Shown here piece by piece: positions 52,251 to 61,939 of a DNA stretch of 64,000 nt (the first letter of the stretch is position 1; the number at the start of each line of letters is the position of its first letter). The notes under the pieces are model-generated. The model had not been told where the DNA came from, made no database searches, and worked only from the letters and a program-made list of their open reading frames with translations. This DNA is from Runella slithyformis DSM 19594 (GTDB taxonomy: Bacteria; Bacteroidota; Bacteroidia; Cytophagales; Spirosomataceae), in assembly GCF_000218895.1 (NCBI RefSeq), contig NC_015703.1, forward strand, positions 6,151,001 to 6,215,000, written 5' to 3'. The translations under genes and the position numbers were made by a program.

Positions 52251-54572
52251 ATGCATTTAGTTATTTATTTCATCGTTTTATTTCTTTTTACGTCTACTGC
52301 CACCTTTGCGCAAACACTGACCCAAACCATTAAAGGGCAGGTGACGGATGCCGAGTCGCGGCAGCCACTGGCAGGAGCGAGCGTGATTGTCACTTCGATA
52401 CAGCCCTTGAAAGGCGGTCAAACAGACGCAAACGGATTCTTTAGACTTGAGGATGTTCCTGTGGGGCGGCATACTCTCAAGATTACGTTTATGGGTTACG
52501 AGAACGGGCTGGTGCAGGAGTTAGTGGTAGGGTCGGGCAAGGAAGTCGAGCTCAGCGTTCGCCTGACCGAATCACTGCAACAACTGGAAACGGTTACGGT
52601 CAAAGCCCCTACTCCGCACGGAACGGCACTCAATGACATGGCGACGGTCTCGGCGCGCTCGTTTTCGGTCGAGCAGGTAAAGCGTTACGCGGCGGCTATC
52701 AATGACCCTGCCCGCATGGCCCTGACATACGCGGGCGTAGCGGGCAACAGCGAGCAAAGCAACGCGCTCATCATCCGGGGCAACAGTCCCAAGGGCGTTC
52801 TGTGGCGGATGGAAGGTGTCGAGATTCCCAACCCCAATCATTTTGCCGAAGAAGGCTCCACGGGCGGCGGCATCAGCGCCCTGAGCGTAAACATGTTGGG
52901 TAATTCCGATTTTTTTACGGGCGCTTTTCCCGCTGAATACGGCAATGCCACCTCGGGCGTCTTTGACCTCAAGCTTCGCAAAGGCAATCACGAAAAACGT
53001 GAATACGCGCTGCAAGTGGGCGTTTTGGGAGCCGACATTGCCGCCGAAGGGCCTTTTTCTTCCGACCGAAAAGCGTCTTATTTGGTCAATTACCGCTATT
53101 CTACCCTCGAATTGCTCAAAAGGGCAGGCATTAAAATTGCCGGAGATGCCACTCCTGATTTTCAGGATGGGGCCTTTAAATTATTCTTTCCCGTCACCAA
53201 AAACAGCACCGTCTCTTTGTGGGGGATGGGCGGATTGAGCCGACAACTGCGAAATCGTACGACCCAACAGGACGCCTTTCATTCCGACCGTGGGGTGCTG
53301 GGGCTCAACGTTACCCATTTTATTTCCGAAAAATCGTTTGTCGATGCCACCCTGAGTTGGTCGGCCAACCGCCAAACCTATGATGCTACTCGCCTGCAAC
53401 AGGTGTATATTCGCGAAGAGAATTTTACCAATCAGGCGTATCGGCTGTCGGCCCAATTTAACCACAAATTCAACGCCCGGCACTCGCTGCGTACGGGTTT
53501 GATCATAAGCAACTTACGCTTTCAACTCCTCAACCGCACCACCGACGGCACCAAGGTCAGCACGACGCACAACCAACAGGGAGACACGTACTTAGTACAG
53601 GCTTACAGCCAATGGAAATACCGCATCTCGCCGGTGGTCACGCTGAATGCGGGCCTGCACGCCACGCAGCTGACCTTGAACCGACAATCTTCCATTGAGC
53701 CGCGCAGCGGTTTGCGGTGGACCGTTGCCCCGCGTCAGGCGCTGACGGTGGGCGTGGGTGTTCACAGCCGGATGGAAGCGCTATCGACCTACTTTGCCGA
53801 AGTCAAAGGCAAAGACGGCACCATCAGTTTTGCCAATAAGAATTTAGCTTTACTCAAATCGGCTCATTTTGTGGCAGGCTACGAATTCCGTCCCCATGAG
53901 GATTGGCGCTGGCAGGCAGAGGTGTATTATCAGCGTCAGTACAACGTTCCGATTGGCACTGCTAACACCAAAAGTGCCGTTTGGCGCACCGAATCGCTGC
54001 TCAATCTCATCGACGGCTACACCACCGACTCACTCGTGAGCGACGGAACGGGTCGAAATTACGGACTGGACCTCACGGTTGAAAAATTCCTGACCGACGG
54101 GCTGTATTTCATCCTGACCACTTCCGTCTACCAAGCCAAATACACCGCCCGCGACGGGATAGAACGCAACGGCCGTTTCAACGGTGGGTTTGTGCAGAAT
54201 ATTTTGTTGGGAAAAGAATGGAAAATGGGTCGGGCCAAAACCAATACGCTGGCAATCAACGTGCGGAGCCTGTGGGCGGGCGGCAACCGCTACGTACCGA
54301 TTGACTTGGCGCAATCTCAAAAACGCAACACCACCGTACGCGTTTATGCACGCTCTTACGAAGAACAACTGCCCGCCTATTTTCGCTTCGATACCCGAGT
54401 CAGCTTTACCAAAAACCGCCGTCGTACCACTTCCACCGTTTCCATAGATATCCAGAATCTCTTCAATCGCCTCAATCTGTTCCAGCCTTATTACGAATCT
54501 ACTACCAAAAGCATTCAGTTTGATACGCAGTTGGGCCTCGTACCCGTTGTGAACTGGCGATTGGAATTTTAA
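52251..54572 (+). CDS. TonB-dependent receptor with carboxypeptidase-like N-terminal domain
   Basis: 773 residues from the ATG at 52251, preceded by AGGAG 18 bases upstream. A signal peptide (MHLVIYFIVLFLFTSTATFAQ) leads into a carboxypeptidase-regulatory-like domain (TIKGQVTDAESRQPLAGASVIV, about 25-110), then a plug (ALIIRGNSPKGVLWRMEGVEIPNPNHF) and a beta-barrel ending in VVNWRLEF. This is a transporter of the outer membrane driven by TonB. The ligand is unknown; no SusD partner follows, so it is not a classic starch-type pair. A siderophore or peptide is possible. Confidence 0.92.
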   Translation: MHLVIYFIVLFLFTSTATFAQTLTQTIKGQVTDAESRQPLAGASVIVTSIQPLKGGQTDANGFFRLEDVPVGRHTLKITFMGYENGLVQELVVGSGKEVELSVRLTESLQQLETVTVKAPTPHGTALNDMATVSARSFSVEQVKRYAAAINDPARMALTYAGVAGNSEQSNALIIRGNSPKGVLWRMEGVEIPNPNHFAEEGSTGGGISALSVNMLGNSDFFTGAFPAEYGNATSGVFDLKLRKGNHEKREYALQVGVLGADIAAEGPFSSDRKASYLVNYRYSTLELLKRAGIKIAGDATPDFQDGAFKLFFPVTKNSTVSLWGMGGLSRQLRNRTTQQDAFHSDRGVLGLNVTHFISEKSFVDATLSWSANRQTYDATRLQQVYIREENFTNQAYRLSAQFNHKFNARHSLRTGLIISNLRFQLLNRTTDGTKVSTTHNQQGDTYLVQAYSQWKYRISPVVTLNAGLHATQLTLNRQSSIEPRSGLRWTVAPRQALTVGVGVHSRMEALSTYFAEVKGKDGTISFANKNLALLKSAHFVAGYEFRPHEDWRWQAEVYYQRQYNVPIGTANTKSAVWRTESLLNLIDGYTTDSLVSDGTGRNYGLDLTVEKFLTDGLYFILTTSVYQAKYTARDGIERNGRFNGGFVQNILLGKEWKMGRAKTNTLAINVRSLWAGGNRYVPIDLAQSQKRNTTVRVYARSYEEQLPAYFRFDTRVSFTKNRRRTTSTVSIDIQNLFNRLNLFQPYYESTTKSIQFDTQLGLVPVVNWRLEF

Positions 54573-54624
54573 GGGTGCAACCATTTTAGGGAAGTTTCCT
54601 GTTATCTAAAAAATACAGTGTACC

Positions 54625-55488
54625 ATGGTGTATCATTTTTTCCGTGATCAGCTGGGTGCTGATTTGTCGTTACACATTGATAATAAAGATTTTGACCGAC
54701 AATTTTTCGGCAAAAACCGTCCTGAAAAATACCTCACAATCGCCTACAATTGCGGCGAAGCACAAAAGGTAACGGTGGATGAAGTCACCTATGCATTTCC
54801 TGCCAACAGCATTTTACCGTTGGTGGTCAATCAATCTTTTCATTTTGAGAAGCCCGAACATATTGTGGCCTGGCAGTTCAATCGGGAGTTTTACTGCATC
54901 ATTGACCATGATCAGGAAGTGAGTTGTGTAGGTTTCCTTTTTTACGGATGGAATCGTACGCTCTTTTTACCGCTTGATGCCGCCCACCGGCGAAAAATAG
55001 ATCTGTTGATTCAAATCTTCATTGATGAATTTGAAACGGTTGATACCATTCAATCCGAAATGCTGCTGATGCTGCTCAAACGGCTCATTATCATTATTAC
55101 ACGTTTGGCGAAGCAACAGCAGTTCAGTGAAACAGAACTTCCCGATGCTCGGTTTGACATCATTCGAGAATACAATATTTTGGTTGAGCACCATTACAAA
55201 AAGCAGCATCAGGTTGCTTTTTATGCCGAAAAACTCAACAGATCACCAAAAACGCTCTCCAATTACTTTGCCATTTACGGCACCAAAACCCCTCAGCAAC
55301 TCATCCACGAGCGCATCATGCTTGAAGCCAAACGCCTGTTTTATTACACTGACAAGTCAGCCAAAGAAGTAGCGTACGAACTGGGCTTTGAAGATGCGGC
55401 GTATTTCAGCCATTTTTTAAAAAAACAAACGGGTATTTCAACGACTGATTTCAAAAACAAACGCCCCAAGGCCCTCGAAGGGAAATAA
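54625..55488 (+). CDS. AraC-family transcriptional regulator
   Basis: 287 residues. The C-terminal domain has the two AraC helix-turn-helix motifs: VAFYAEKLNRSPKTLSNYFAIYG and KSAKEVAYELGFEDAAYFSHFLKKQTGIS. The N-terminal half is a cupin-like sensor (YNCGEAQKVTVDEVTYAFPANSILPLVV). It lies just upstream of an AhpD-like and a flavin-binding gene on the same strand. Such trios (regulator, carboxymuconolactone decarboxylase-like, PNPOx-like) suggest control of a redox stress response; this is inference. It has its own start at ATG 54625. Confidence 0.92.
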   Translation: MVYHFFRDQLGADLSLHIDNKDFDRQFFGKNRPEKYLTIAYNCGEAQKVTVDEVTYAFPANSILPLVVNQSFHFEKPEHIVAWQFNREFYCIIDHDQEVSCVGFLFYGWNRTLFLPLDAAHRRKIDLLIQIFIDEFETVDTIQSEMLLMLLKRLIIIITRLAKQQQFSETELPDARFDIIREYNILVEHHYKKQHQVAFYAEKLNRSPKTLSNYFAIYGTKTPQQLIHERIMLEAKRLFYYTDKSAKEVAYELGFEDAAYFSHFLKKQTGISTTDFKNKRPKALEGK

Positions 55489-55537
55489 TCGCACGTCGTC
55501 GGGAAATGAGTCCATTTATTGATTTTGAGGATTGTCT

Positions 55538-55545
55538 CACCTTTG
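55538..55545 (+). promoter_or_regulatory. Promoter -7-like element for AhpD-like gene
   Basis: CACCTTTG followed by GCATC, one mismatch from TAnnTTTG, with TTG 16 bases upstream. It precedes the ATG at 55585. Confidence 0.4.
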
Positions 55546-55584
55546 CATCGTCAATGTATCATTCATTTTTAAACACACACTACG

Positions 55585-56130
55585 ATGTCAACTTTCACCG
55601 TTCCCACCAAAGACCAAGTATCTGAAACGAACCAAGCCATTTTTGATAACCTCCAAAAAGCCCTTGGGTTTGTCCCCAACCTTTACGCTGCCATTGCTCA
55701 TTCTGACAACGGTTTGGCTAAATTTTTGGCCTATCAAAACGCCAAAACCTCATTGAGCAACAAAGAAAAAGAAGTAATCAATCTGGTGGTAAGCGAAGTA
55801 AACGGGTGCGTCTACTGTTTGGCCGCTCACACTGCCATCGGCAAAATGAACGGTTTTTCCGACGAAGAAATTCTTCGCCTTCGTTCGGGCCACAGTTCCA
55901 TTCCGAAATTTGATGCGTTGGTAAAATTCGCTAAAGAAGTAACGCAGCATAAAGGCCACGCCGACGAAGCCACCGTCAATGCTTTTTATGCTGCCGGCTA
56001 CACCCACGGTCATTTAGTGGATGTCATTCTTCAGGTAAGTGATAAAACAGCCATGAATTACCTGCACAATTTGACACAGGTTCCCGTTGATTTTCCGGCA
56101 GCCCCTGTGTTAGAAGAAGCATTGTCTTAA
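55585..56130 (+). CDS. Carboxymuconolactone decarboxylase-family (AhpD-like) protein
   Basis: 181 residues. The redox-active CxxC and nearby His are in EVNGCVYCLAAHTAIGKMNG (about residues 68-87), as in AhpD alkylhydroperoxidases. LSNKEKEVINLVVSEV precedes it. It probably reduces peroxides or disulfides with a partner. It sits between the AraC-type regulator and a flavin-binding protein, likely the target of that regulator. A small inverted repeat (AAGGCCT/AGGCCTT, 56144-56167) follows. Confidence 0.92.
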   Translation: MSTFTVPTKDQVSETNQAIFDNLQKALGFVPNLYAAIAHSDNGLAKFLAYQNAKTSLSNKEKEVINLVVSEVNGCVYCLAAHTAIGKMNGFSDEEILRLRSGHSSIPKFDALVKFAKEVTQHKGHADEATVNAFYAAGYTHGHLVDVILQVSDKTAMNYLHNLTQVPVDFPAAPVLEEALS

Positions 56131-56188
56131 AAAATGCCCTTAAAAGGCCTTCGACTCCGGAGGCCTTCTAACAAAATAACTTATCATT

Positions 56189-56875
56189 ATGAACACAGAC
56201 CCAACTTCCGAAGAAACCGATTATGTCCCCTTTGTCAATGAAGAATGCGGCGATACGATGTGGAATGAAGTACTGAATCAGGAATTACCTCCTGAGAATG
56301 AGAAACCTCAAAATTATGCTTCGCTGGCGTTTACCGAACCGGTGAAAGCATTACAGGAAAAATACCGGAGCCGTGCCGCTTATGACCGTATAGAGCACTC
56401 TGTCGAAAATAAAGGCTTTACACCGGAGGAAATCCATTTTATTTCGCAGCGGGACAGTTTTTACCTGGCAACCATCGGCGAAAACGGCTTCCCGTATATA
56501 CAGCACCGGGGCGGGCCAAAGGGGTTTTTACAGGTGCTCGACCCGTTTACCCTGGGCTTTGCGGATTTCAGCGGCAATAAACAATACATTTCGGTCGGCA
56601 ATCTTCAAACCCACGCCAACGTATCGCTGATCCTGATGGATTACGCCCGGCGAACGCGTTTGAAGCTTTACGCCCAAGCGGAGATCCTTTCGGTAAGTGA
56701 ACATCCCGAACTGTTGAAAAAGTTAGTCCCCGCCCACTCTACCCACACAACAGAGCGTCTTTTGGTCCTGCATGTCAAAGCATTTGACTGGAATTGTCCG
56801 AAATACATTACCCCTCGCTACACCCTCGAAGAGTTTCAGGAGATGATGGCAGGGAAGCGGCCGTTCCCGCAGTGA
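56189..56875 (+). CDS. Pyridoxamine 5'-phosphate oxidase-like protein (COG3576-type)
   Basis: 228 residues. An N-terminal stretch of about 75 residues precedes the split-barrel flavin-binding fold (SQRDSFYLATIGENGFPYIQHRGG, then FADFSGNKQYISVGNLQTHANVSLILMDY). COG3576 proteins bind flavin and act on unknown substrates; this is not PdxH. It is 58 bases downstream of the AhpD-like gene and likely in the same transcript. Confidence 0.88.
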   Translation: MNTDPTSEETDYVPFVNEECGDTMWNEVLNQELPPENEKPQNYASLAFTEPVKALQEKYRSRAAYDRIEHSVENKGFTPEEIHFISQRDSFYLATIGENGFPYIQHRGGPKGFLQVLDPFTLGFADFSGNKQYISVGNLQTHANVSLILMDYARRTRLKLYAQAEILSVSEHPELLKKLVPAHSTHTTERLLVLHVKAFDWNCPKYITPRYTLEEFQEMMAGKRPFPQ

Positions 56876-56882
56876 AAAAGGT

Positions 56883-57722
56883 CTACTCTTCCAACCGATA
56901 AAAACGCGTTGCATTCTCGCCGAAGACCTTTGCCCGGTCGCTTGCGGAGAAACCTACGTTTGTCATATAGTCGCGCACGAGGCCGATCACCTGCTCATAT
57001 TCGGCCGCGACCAGACAGACGGGCCAATCGGACCCGAACATCAATCGCTCCGGCCCAAAAGACTCAAACAGCACGTCCAGGTACGGATAAAAGTCTTTTT
57101 GGGTCCAATGCTGCCAATCCGCTTCCGTGACCATGCCCGACACCTTACAAAGTACATGCGGCTGCGCGGCCAACTGTCGCATGTAATTGGACCAAGTATT
57201 GATCTTTTGGTCTTTGATGTACGGTTTGGCTAAGTGGTCCACCACAAAATCCACCTGCGGCAGTTCGCGCACCAAGTGCAGAGCCGCTTTAAGCTGTGTG
57301 GGATAGATGAGGATATCGTACGTAAAATCAAAAGCGGTCAATTGACGAATACCTTTGATGACCTCCGGCCGGGACAGAAAATCGTCGGGTTCGGCCTGAG
57401 CTACGTGCCGAAAGCCTTTCAGAAGTTCATATTGCGAATAGTATTCCAATTTTTCGTAGAGATTGGCCGCCCGCAAATCAACCCAGCCGACTACCCCTTT
57501 GACAAATCCCGAATATTTTTCGGCCAATGCCAGCAAAAAGAGGGTTTCGGCTTCCGATTGATCGGCCTGCACCGCTACGCACCCGTCTACGCCGTTGGTC
57601 TGTAAAATGGGAAACAGGTCTTCGGGTAAGAAATTTTGCCGAATGCGCGTCATTTGATCGTTGATCCATGCGTCGCGCTCGGCGTCGTAAATCCAAAAAT
57701 GCTGATGAGAGTCGATGGTCAT
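56883..57722 (-). CDS. Amidohydrolase family 2, L-fuconolactonase-like
   Basis: 279 residues. Metal-site residues: TIDSHQHFWIYD (His-x-His), GFRHVAQAEPDDF, FVVDHLAKP (His) and MFGSDWPVCLV (Asp). Close relatives hydrolyse L-fucono-1,5-lactone or related sugar lactones; others are 2-pyrone-4,6-dicarboxylate hydrolases. The FAH-family gene at 48190 could act further down such a pathway. The start is the ATG at 57722. It converges on the PNPOx-like gene with an 8-base gap. Confidence 0.88.
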   Translation of the reverse strand: MTIDSHQHFWIYDAERDAWINDQMTRIRQNFLPEDLFPILQTNGVDGCVAVQADQSEAETLFLLALAEKYSGFVKGVVGWVDLRAANLYEKLEYYSQYELLKGFRHVAQAEPDDFLSRPEVIKGIRQLTAFDFTYDILIYPTQLKAALHLVRELPQVDFVVDHLAKPYIKDQKINTWSNYMRQLAAQPHVLCKVSGMVTEADWQHWTQKDFYPYLDVLFESFGPERLMFGSDWPVCLVAAEYEQVIGLVRDYMTNVGFSASDRAKVFGENATRFYRLEE

Positions 57723-57852
57723 GTGAGATGCAGAGAAATGAACTGAAAAATAGTAAACTGATAAATGTTAAACCGCAAAAGGAGTCAGGCAGATAGACAT
57801 CCCAAGTCTTTGAGACGGGGTCGCCCGGACTTAGAACGTCTATTTTAAAGCC

Positions 57853-58836
57853 TTATTTAAACACTTCCATCGTTGTCAGTTCGGGGCCGCCGCCGCGATT
57901 GCCAGAGCCCGCTGCTACGTATACTTTCTTTTTATAGACCGTAGCCCCCGTCCCGTGACGACCTTTGTTGAGATTGGGCAGTTTTTCCCACTTCATTTGT
58001 TTGGTATCAAAGGCTTCCACCTCGGCGTGGGCTTCTACCTGTGCGGGGCTTTCCCCCCCCATAATGAGCAATTTATAGCCAAACGGAACGGTGGTATTTC
58101 CGGCGCGCAGCGTGGGCAAATTCAGGCTTTCGGGTAAGGTGGTCCAAGTGTTTGTTTTAAAATCAAACACATCCACGGCAGCTTCGGTGAGGTTGAGTAC
58201 CTGATTAATACGTGCCGTGGAACGGCGACCGCCGGCAATGTACAGTTTATCGTCAATAACGGCCACCGATACGTGGTCACGCACGTGCGGGGCGTCGGGT
58301 AATTTCCGCCAGGTATTGGTCTTGGGGTCGTATTCATCCAGCCAACCGACGTGTCCGTCGTAATGCCCGTCCTGAATTCCGCACACGAGATAGAGTTTAT
58401 TTTTGTACACCACTGAGCCGGCGGCACCGCGCAAACGGTCGGCGGGAATGGACGGTCCTACACGCCATTCGTTTTTGGCAGGATTGAAAATATAGACACT
58501 CGGAATGGGTTTTTCGTGCGGATACGGCCCCATGAAAGCGCCCATGACGTAGGCTTCATTCTTATATTCGATGGCCTGAAAGTGGTTCATTTCCACAGGT
58601 GGTGCGGCCAATTGCTTCCACGTATTGGTTTCGGGATCGTATTCATCCACGGGGCGCGTACCTCGACCGCCGATCAGGTAGAGCTTATTTCCCACTTTGG
58701 TAAAGGCATTTTCATGCCGGGCCGTGCAGCTTGTAGCAGACTGTACGGTTTCCCAAGCCGTAGATGTTTGAGCGTGGGTGATGCCGGCAAACAGGCTGCT
58801 GATGACCACAGCCACGGAGGTGAGTTTTCTTTTCAT
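57853..58836 (-). CDS. Secreted Kelch-repeat protein
   Basis: 327 residues. A signal peptide (MKRKLTSVAVVISSLFAGITHAQ) is followed by six Kelch-type repeats with the recurring pattern NKLYLIGGRG...DEYDPETNTW, VYKNKLYLVCGIQDG and DDKLYIAGGRRS, which fold as a beta-propeller. Relatives include sialic acid mutarotases (NanM) and proteins of unknown binding role. There is no catalytic residue set visible. It stands alone. Confidence 0.9.
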   Translation of the reverse strand: MKRKLTSVAVVISSLFAGITHAQTSTAWETVQSATSCTARHENAFTKVGNKLYLIGGRGTRPVDEYDPETNTWKQLAAPPVEMNHFQAIEYKNEAYVMGAFMGPYPHEKPIPSVYIFNPAKNEWRVGPSIPADRLRGAAGSVVYKNKLYLVCGIQDGHYDGHVGWLDEYDPKTNTWRKLPDAPHVRDHVSVAVIDDKLYIAGGRRSTARINQVLNLTEAAVDVFDFKTNTWTTLPESLNLPTLRAGNTTVPFGYKLLIMGGESPAQVEAHAEVEAFDTKQMKWEKLPNLNKGRHGTGATVYKKKVYVAAGSGNRGGGPELTTMEVFK

Positions 58837-58920
58837 TACGGAATGTTAGATTACCGTTAAAACAGCACGATGGCCTTTTTTTACTTACCTGCCCCGATTT
58901 TCTGATTACAAAAGAGGGCA

Positions 58921-58960
58921 AGCAAAAAAAATGGCAGCGGCTCAGGGCTGCTGCCATTTC
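58921..58960 (-). terminator. Orphan strong terminator
   Basis: On the minus strand an AAATGGCAGC stem with its complement ends in T8. The nearest minus-strand gene upstream stops at 59268, 308 bases away. The 58961-59267 stretch has no gene I can support, so it may be a long 3' UTR or an RNA. Confidence 0.75.
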
Positions 58961-59267
58961 TGTTCACTTTAACCTATCAGTTTTGGTGGATCACACCATT
59001 ACTGCTTCTTTATTTGCGAAAAAGCCGGCGTAGCGACATCCTCTCAAAAATATCTTATCTATATCAATTCGGCCTGAAACCGATCTTTATGTCTTTTACT
59101 ATTTGATATACTCCAAACGTTCGCTATCGGGCCCCTGCACATTAGAAATATTTACGGCCTTTTTACAAAACGGCAAAGAAGAGGGGGCTTTTCCCAAAAT
59201 CATAAACCCTACGATTTATTCAGTTTTGAGAGTCAGGAGTGATCGTTGAATGTTGCTTTTCTTATTT

Positions 59268-60815
59268 TCATTTTACTTTAAAATCCAGATCGTGGAAGTC
59301 GAAACTGAAATCGGTCAGGGGCGAAATGGCCTTCATTTTAAAGCCGGAGGCTTTGCCTTCATTGTCCAGCTCAAACATGACGTAGGCGTCGGCATCCATG
59401 CTGCGCTCGGTCCATTTTACAATGAGCGTATTGCCTTTGTAGGGCAGCAACTCACCGGTCAGTTGGAAAGATCGCTTCGAATCAAACCATAACTTCCCGT
59501 TTTTCAGAGAGATGACCACCTCCCCAAACCACGGGTCCCGGTACGTTCCGACAAAGAGATTGGGATCGGTTTTGGACGCATTATTTTTTTGCTGCGTTTC
59601 GATGGCTGCCCAGATCTCGCTCGTTATTTTCTTGGCTTCGGCTTCATTGGCCAGCACTCTATCGTGGTTTTCTTTTACGCGGTCAATGCCTTTGATGCCC
59701 AGATAGCTGTCTTTGATGGTATTGGTCACGGCCGTAAAGGCCGCGCCGGATTGTTGGTTGGTAAAGACAATGATGCCCAATTTCAGTTCGGGCAGCAGCG
59801 TCACCTGCGTCACAATACCCGCCAAACCGCCCGTGTGAGTGGCCTGTTTGTAGCCTTTGACGTCGCTCAAAAACCAGCCCAAGCCATAACTTGAGTAGTG
59901 CGTATTGTAGGAGTTGGTGCCTCTGACGGGGATAACGGTTTGCGGTGTCCACATTTCCTCGTGTACTCTGCTGCTGAACAGCTGTTTGCCGTCGCCGTAT
60001 TGACCGTTATCCATTTGCATGATGATCCATTTACTCATGTCGGTTACGTTGCTGTAGATTCCGCCGGCCGCGTTGGCCACTTCGCTCCAGTCCCGACGAA
60101 TAACTTTCACGGTTCCTTCCACGGGCGCGTGCGGGTCGATCACGTTCGATTTATCTTTCAGGCGCTTGAACGAAGCGGCCGTTTGGTTCATCTCCAAGGG
60201 CTTGAGGATACGGGTTTCGATAAATTCTTCCCACGGCATGCCCGATACGCGCGTCACGACCTCACCAGCCACGATGTAGAGCAGGTTGTCGTAATCGTAC
60301 TTGGTCCGAAAACCCGAGACGGGTTTGAGAAAGCGCAGGTTATAAATAATGTCTTTCTTCGTAAAGTTATTTTGGTCGGGCCAAAACATCAGATCGCCGG
60401 CCCCGAGGCCCAGGCCACTGCGGTGCGTAAGCAAATCGCGAACCGTAAACTCTTCCGTAACGTACGGATTATACATTTTAAACTCGGGAATGATGTCGTT
60501 GACTTTGGTATCCCACGTCAGTTTTTTTTCATCCATCAGCATTCCGAGCGCCGCTGCCGTAAAGGCCTTGCTGTTGGATGCGATACCGAACAGGGTGTTT
60601 TCATTTACTTTTTCTTTGGTGTTCAGCGAGCGCACACCGTAGCCTTTGGCATGAATCACTCTGCCGTCTTTGACCACCGCCACCGCCATACCCGGCACGT
60701 CAAAGGTTTTCAGGGTCTTTTCGACCAAGGCATCAATTTCGGGGGAAGTAATGACCTGGGCATTGGTTACAAAGGAAAAGGCCAGCAGGCACAGAAATAC
60801 AATTGATTTTTTCAT
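59268..60815 (-). CDS. Serine hydrolase, beta-lactamase class C family with DUF3471-like C-terminus
   Basis: 515 residues from the ATG at 60815 (MKKSIVFLCLLAFSFVTNAQ, signal peptide); an alternative ATG is at 60827. The active-site SxxK is FGIASNSKAFTAA (about residue 85), the Tyr-x-Asn equivalent YDYDNLLY, and the third element HTGGLAG. The C-terminal 110 residues match the extra domain seen in class C esterase/peptidase-like proteins. It is exported, acting probably on peptides or esters rather than beta-lactams. The small SRPBCC gene follows upstream by 16 bases, likely cotranscribed. Confidence 0.92.
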   Translation of the reverse strand: MKKSIVFLCLLAFSFVTNAQVITSPEIDALVEKTLKTFDVPGMAVAVVKDGRVIHAKGYGVRSLNTKEKVNENTLFGIASNSKAFTAAALGMLMDEKKLTWDTKVNDIIPEFKMYNPYVTEEFTVRDLLTHRSGLGLGAGDLMFWPDQNNFTKKDIIYNLRFLKPVSGFRTKYDYDNLLYIVAGEVVTRVSGMPWEEFIETRILKPLEMNQTAASFKRLKDKSNVIDPHAPVEGTVKVIRRDWSEVANAAGGIYSNVTDMSKWIIMQMDNGQYGDGKQLFSSRVHEEMWTPQTVIPVRGTNSYNTHYSSYGLGWFLSDVKGYKQATHTGGLAGIVTQVTLLPELKLGIIVFTNQQSGAAFTAVTNTIKDSYLGIKGIDRVKENHDRVLANEAEAKKITSEIWAAIETQQKNNASKTDPNLFVGTYRDPWFGEVVISLKNGKLWFDSKRSFQLTGELLPYKGNTLIVKWTERSMDADAYVMFELDNEGKASGFKMKAISPLTDFSFDFHDLDFKVK

Positions 60816-60831
60816 AGGTTTAAACATTCGA

Positions 60832-61290
60832 TTATGAAGTGGGAATAGTAAGTCGAGTGGCAAGCTTATCAAACAGTTGAACGTGCGCCTTTTGTAAAAC
60901 GGTAGCGAAATAAGCAATTAACAACCGATTGCCGGTAATCGTGATATGTTCAGAAACACGAACTTCCCGTCGGTTTTCATCATAGAAAAAGGTAAAGTCG
61001 ATCACTAATACCATTCCGCCTTTGACGTTGCTAACGTACTGAATATGCTTGTTTTTGGTTATTTCAATCACTTCGGCGTTGTATTGGGGATGTATTTTCA
61101 GAAAACCAAGCAGCAGCAGTTCTTCTTTTACGCGGTATTCTATGCCGTTACGTATCGTTTCTGATAATTGCCTGACTTCGACCATGTACGGATGCAACTC
61201 TCCGAATTTTCTAAAATCCGCGATCGATTCGTATACCAAGATAAAATCACCGGCAAACGCATGCTCTAAGTGTATTGTTTTTGTAGCCAT
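60832..61290 (-). CDS. SRPBCC-fold protein
   Basis: 152 residues, START/Bet v1-like: an N-terminal strand (TIHLEHAFAGDFILVYESIAD), then a long twisted sheet (GIEYRVKEELLLLGFLKIHPQYNAEVIEI) and a C-terminal helix (LLIAYFATVLQKAHVQLFDKLATRL). The fold binds hydrophobic ligands; there is no stated function. It overlaps nothing and is 16 bases upstream of the serine hydrolase gene. Confidence 0.85.
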   Translation of the reverse strand: MATKTIHLEHAFAGDFILVYESIADFRKFGELHPYMVEVRQLSETIRNGIEYRVKEELLLLGFLKIHPQYNAEVIEITKNKHIQYVSNVKGGMVLVIDFTFFYDENRREVRVSEHITITGNRLLIAYFATVLQKAHVQLFDKLATRLTIPTS

Positions 61291-61351
61291 TCCGTCTAAT
61301 TACGCCTTATTTTATAAGCAAGTACAGTATTATTTCAGTCCTTCAACGGTT

Positions 61352-61810
61352 TTACTCTTTGCCAACAGGAACGACCTTCCAGCCTTCGCCCCCTTTCACA
61401 CTCGCACAGGCAGGAGAGCCGTCTTTGGCGGTACCGGGCACGCTGATTTCCAACACTGCCTGTTCGTCCGTCAGTACCCAGTGAATCATTTCGGGCGTGA
61501 TGCCTCTCAAAGGTATCTTCAGCCGACGGCTCCAGGCGGAATCCCATTGCCCGGCAGACTTGCCGATGTTGAGATACACAAAACGCTCTTTCGGCGGCCC
61601 CTGCGCGAAGGGTCCGGTAAAAACGGGAAGCTCGCCGGGCAACGATTTCAAAGTCAATGAAACCATAAACGTCAGGTCTTCTCCCTGCGAACGTTGTTTT
61701 TGTACACACACATAACCCGTCCCGCTTCCCTGTTGAACACCATAGTCTACGCCGATCGGCGGTTTTTCCAGAATAAGATGAAGGGTGAGAGACTTAGCTG
61801 TTTCTTTCAT
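61352..61810 (-). CDS. DUF5990 family protein
   Basis: 152 residues. The pattern LTLHLILEKPPIGVDYGVQQGSG, then DLTFMVSLTLKSLPGELPVFTGPFAQGPPKERFVYLNIG, then RLKIPLRGIT matches DUF5990, a small cytosolic family found in Bacteroidota and others. Function unknown. It is followed on the same strand by the SRPBCC and serine hydrolase genes and may form an operon with them. Confidence 0.8.
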   Translation of the reverse strand: MKETAKSLTLHLILEKPPIGVDYGVQQGSGTGYVCVQKQRSQGEDLTFMVSLTLKSLPGELPVFTGPFAQGPPKERFVYLNIGKSAGQWDSAWSRRLKIPLRGITPEMIHWVLTDEQAVLEISVPGTAKDGSPACASVKGGEGWKVVPVGKE

Positions 61811-61939
61811 ATTTTAAAGGCAGAAGCGTAAGACAAAAGTAACACGCTAAAGGTACGAATTCTGCTTAATATCACTTTAAGCAGCAGCAAATTCGAGGTT
61901 ATTCCAACACTCTTTCTCAGTCACCATATTTTTCGCACC

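Noticed and set aside
57780-57852. A terminator or repeat between the amidohydrolase and Kelch genes
   Set aside because: Only short, interrupted pairing (AAGTC/GACTT and GGG/CCC) with no T-run; not strong enough to list.
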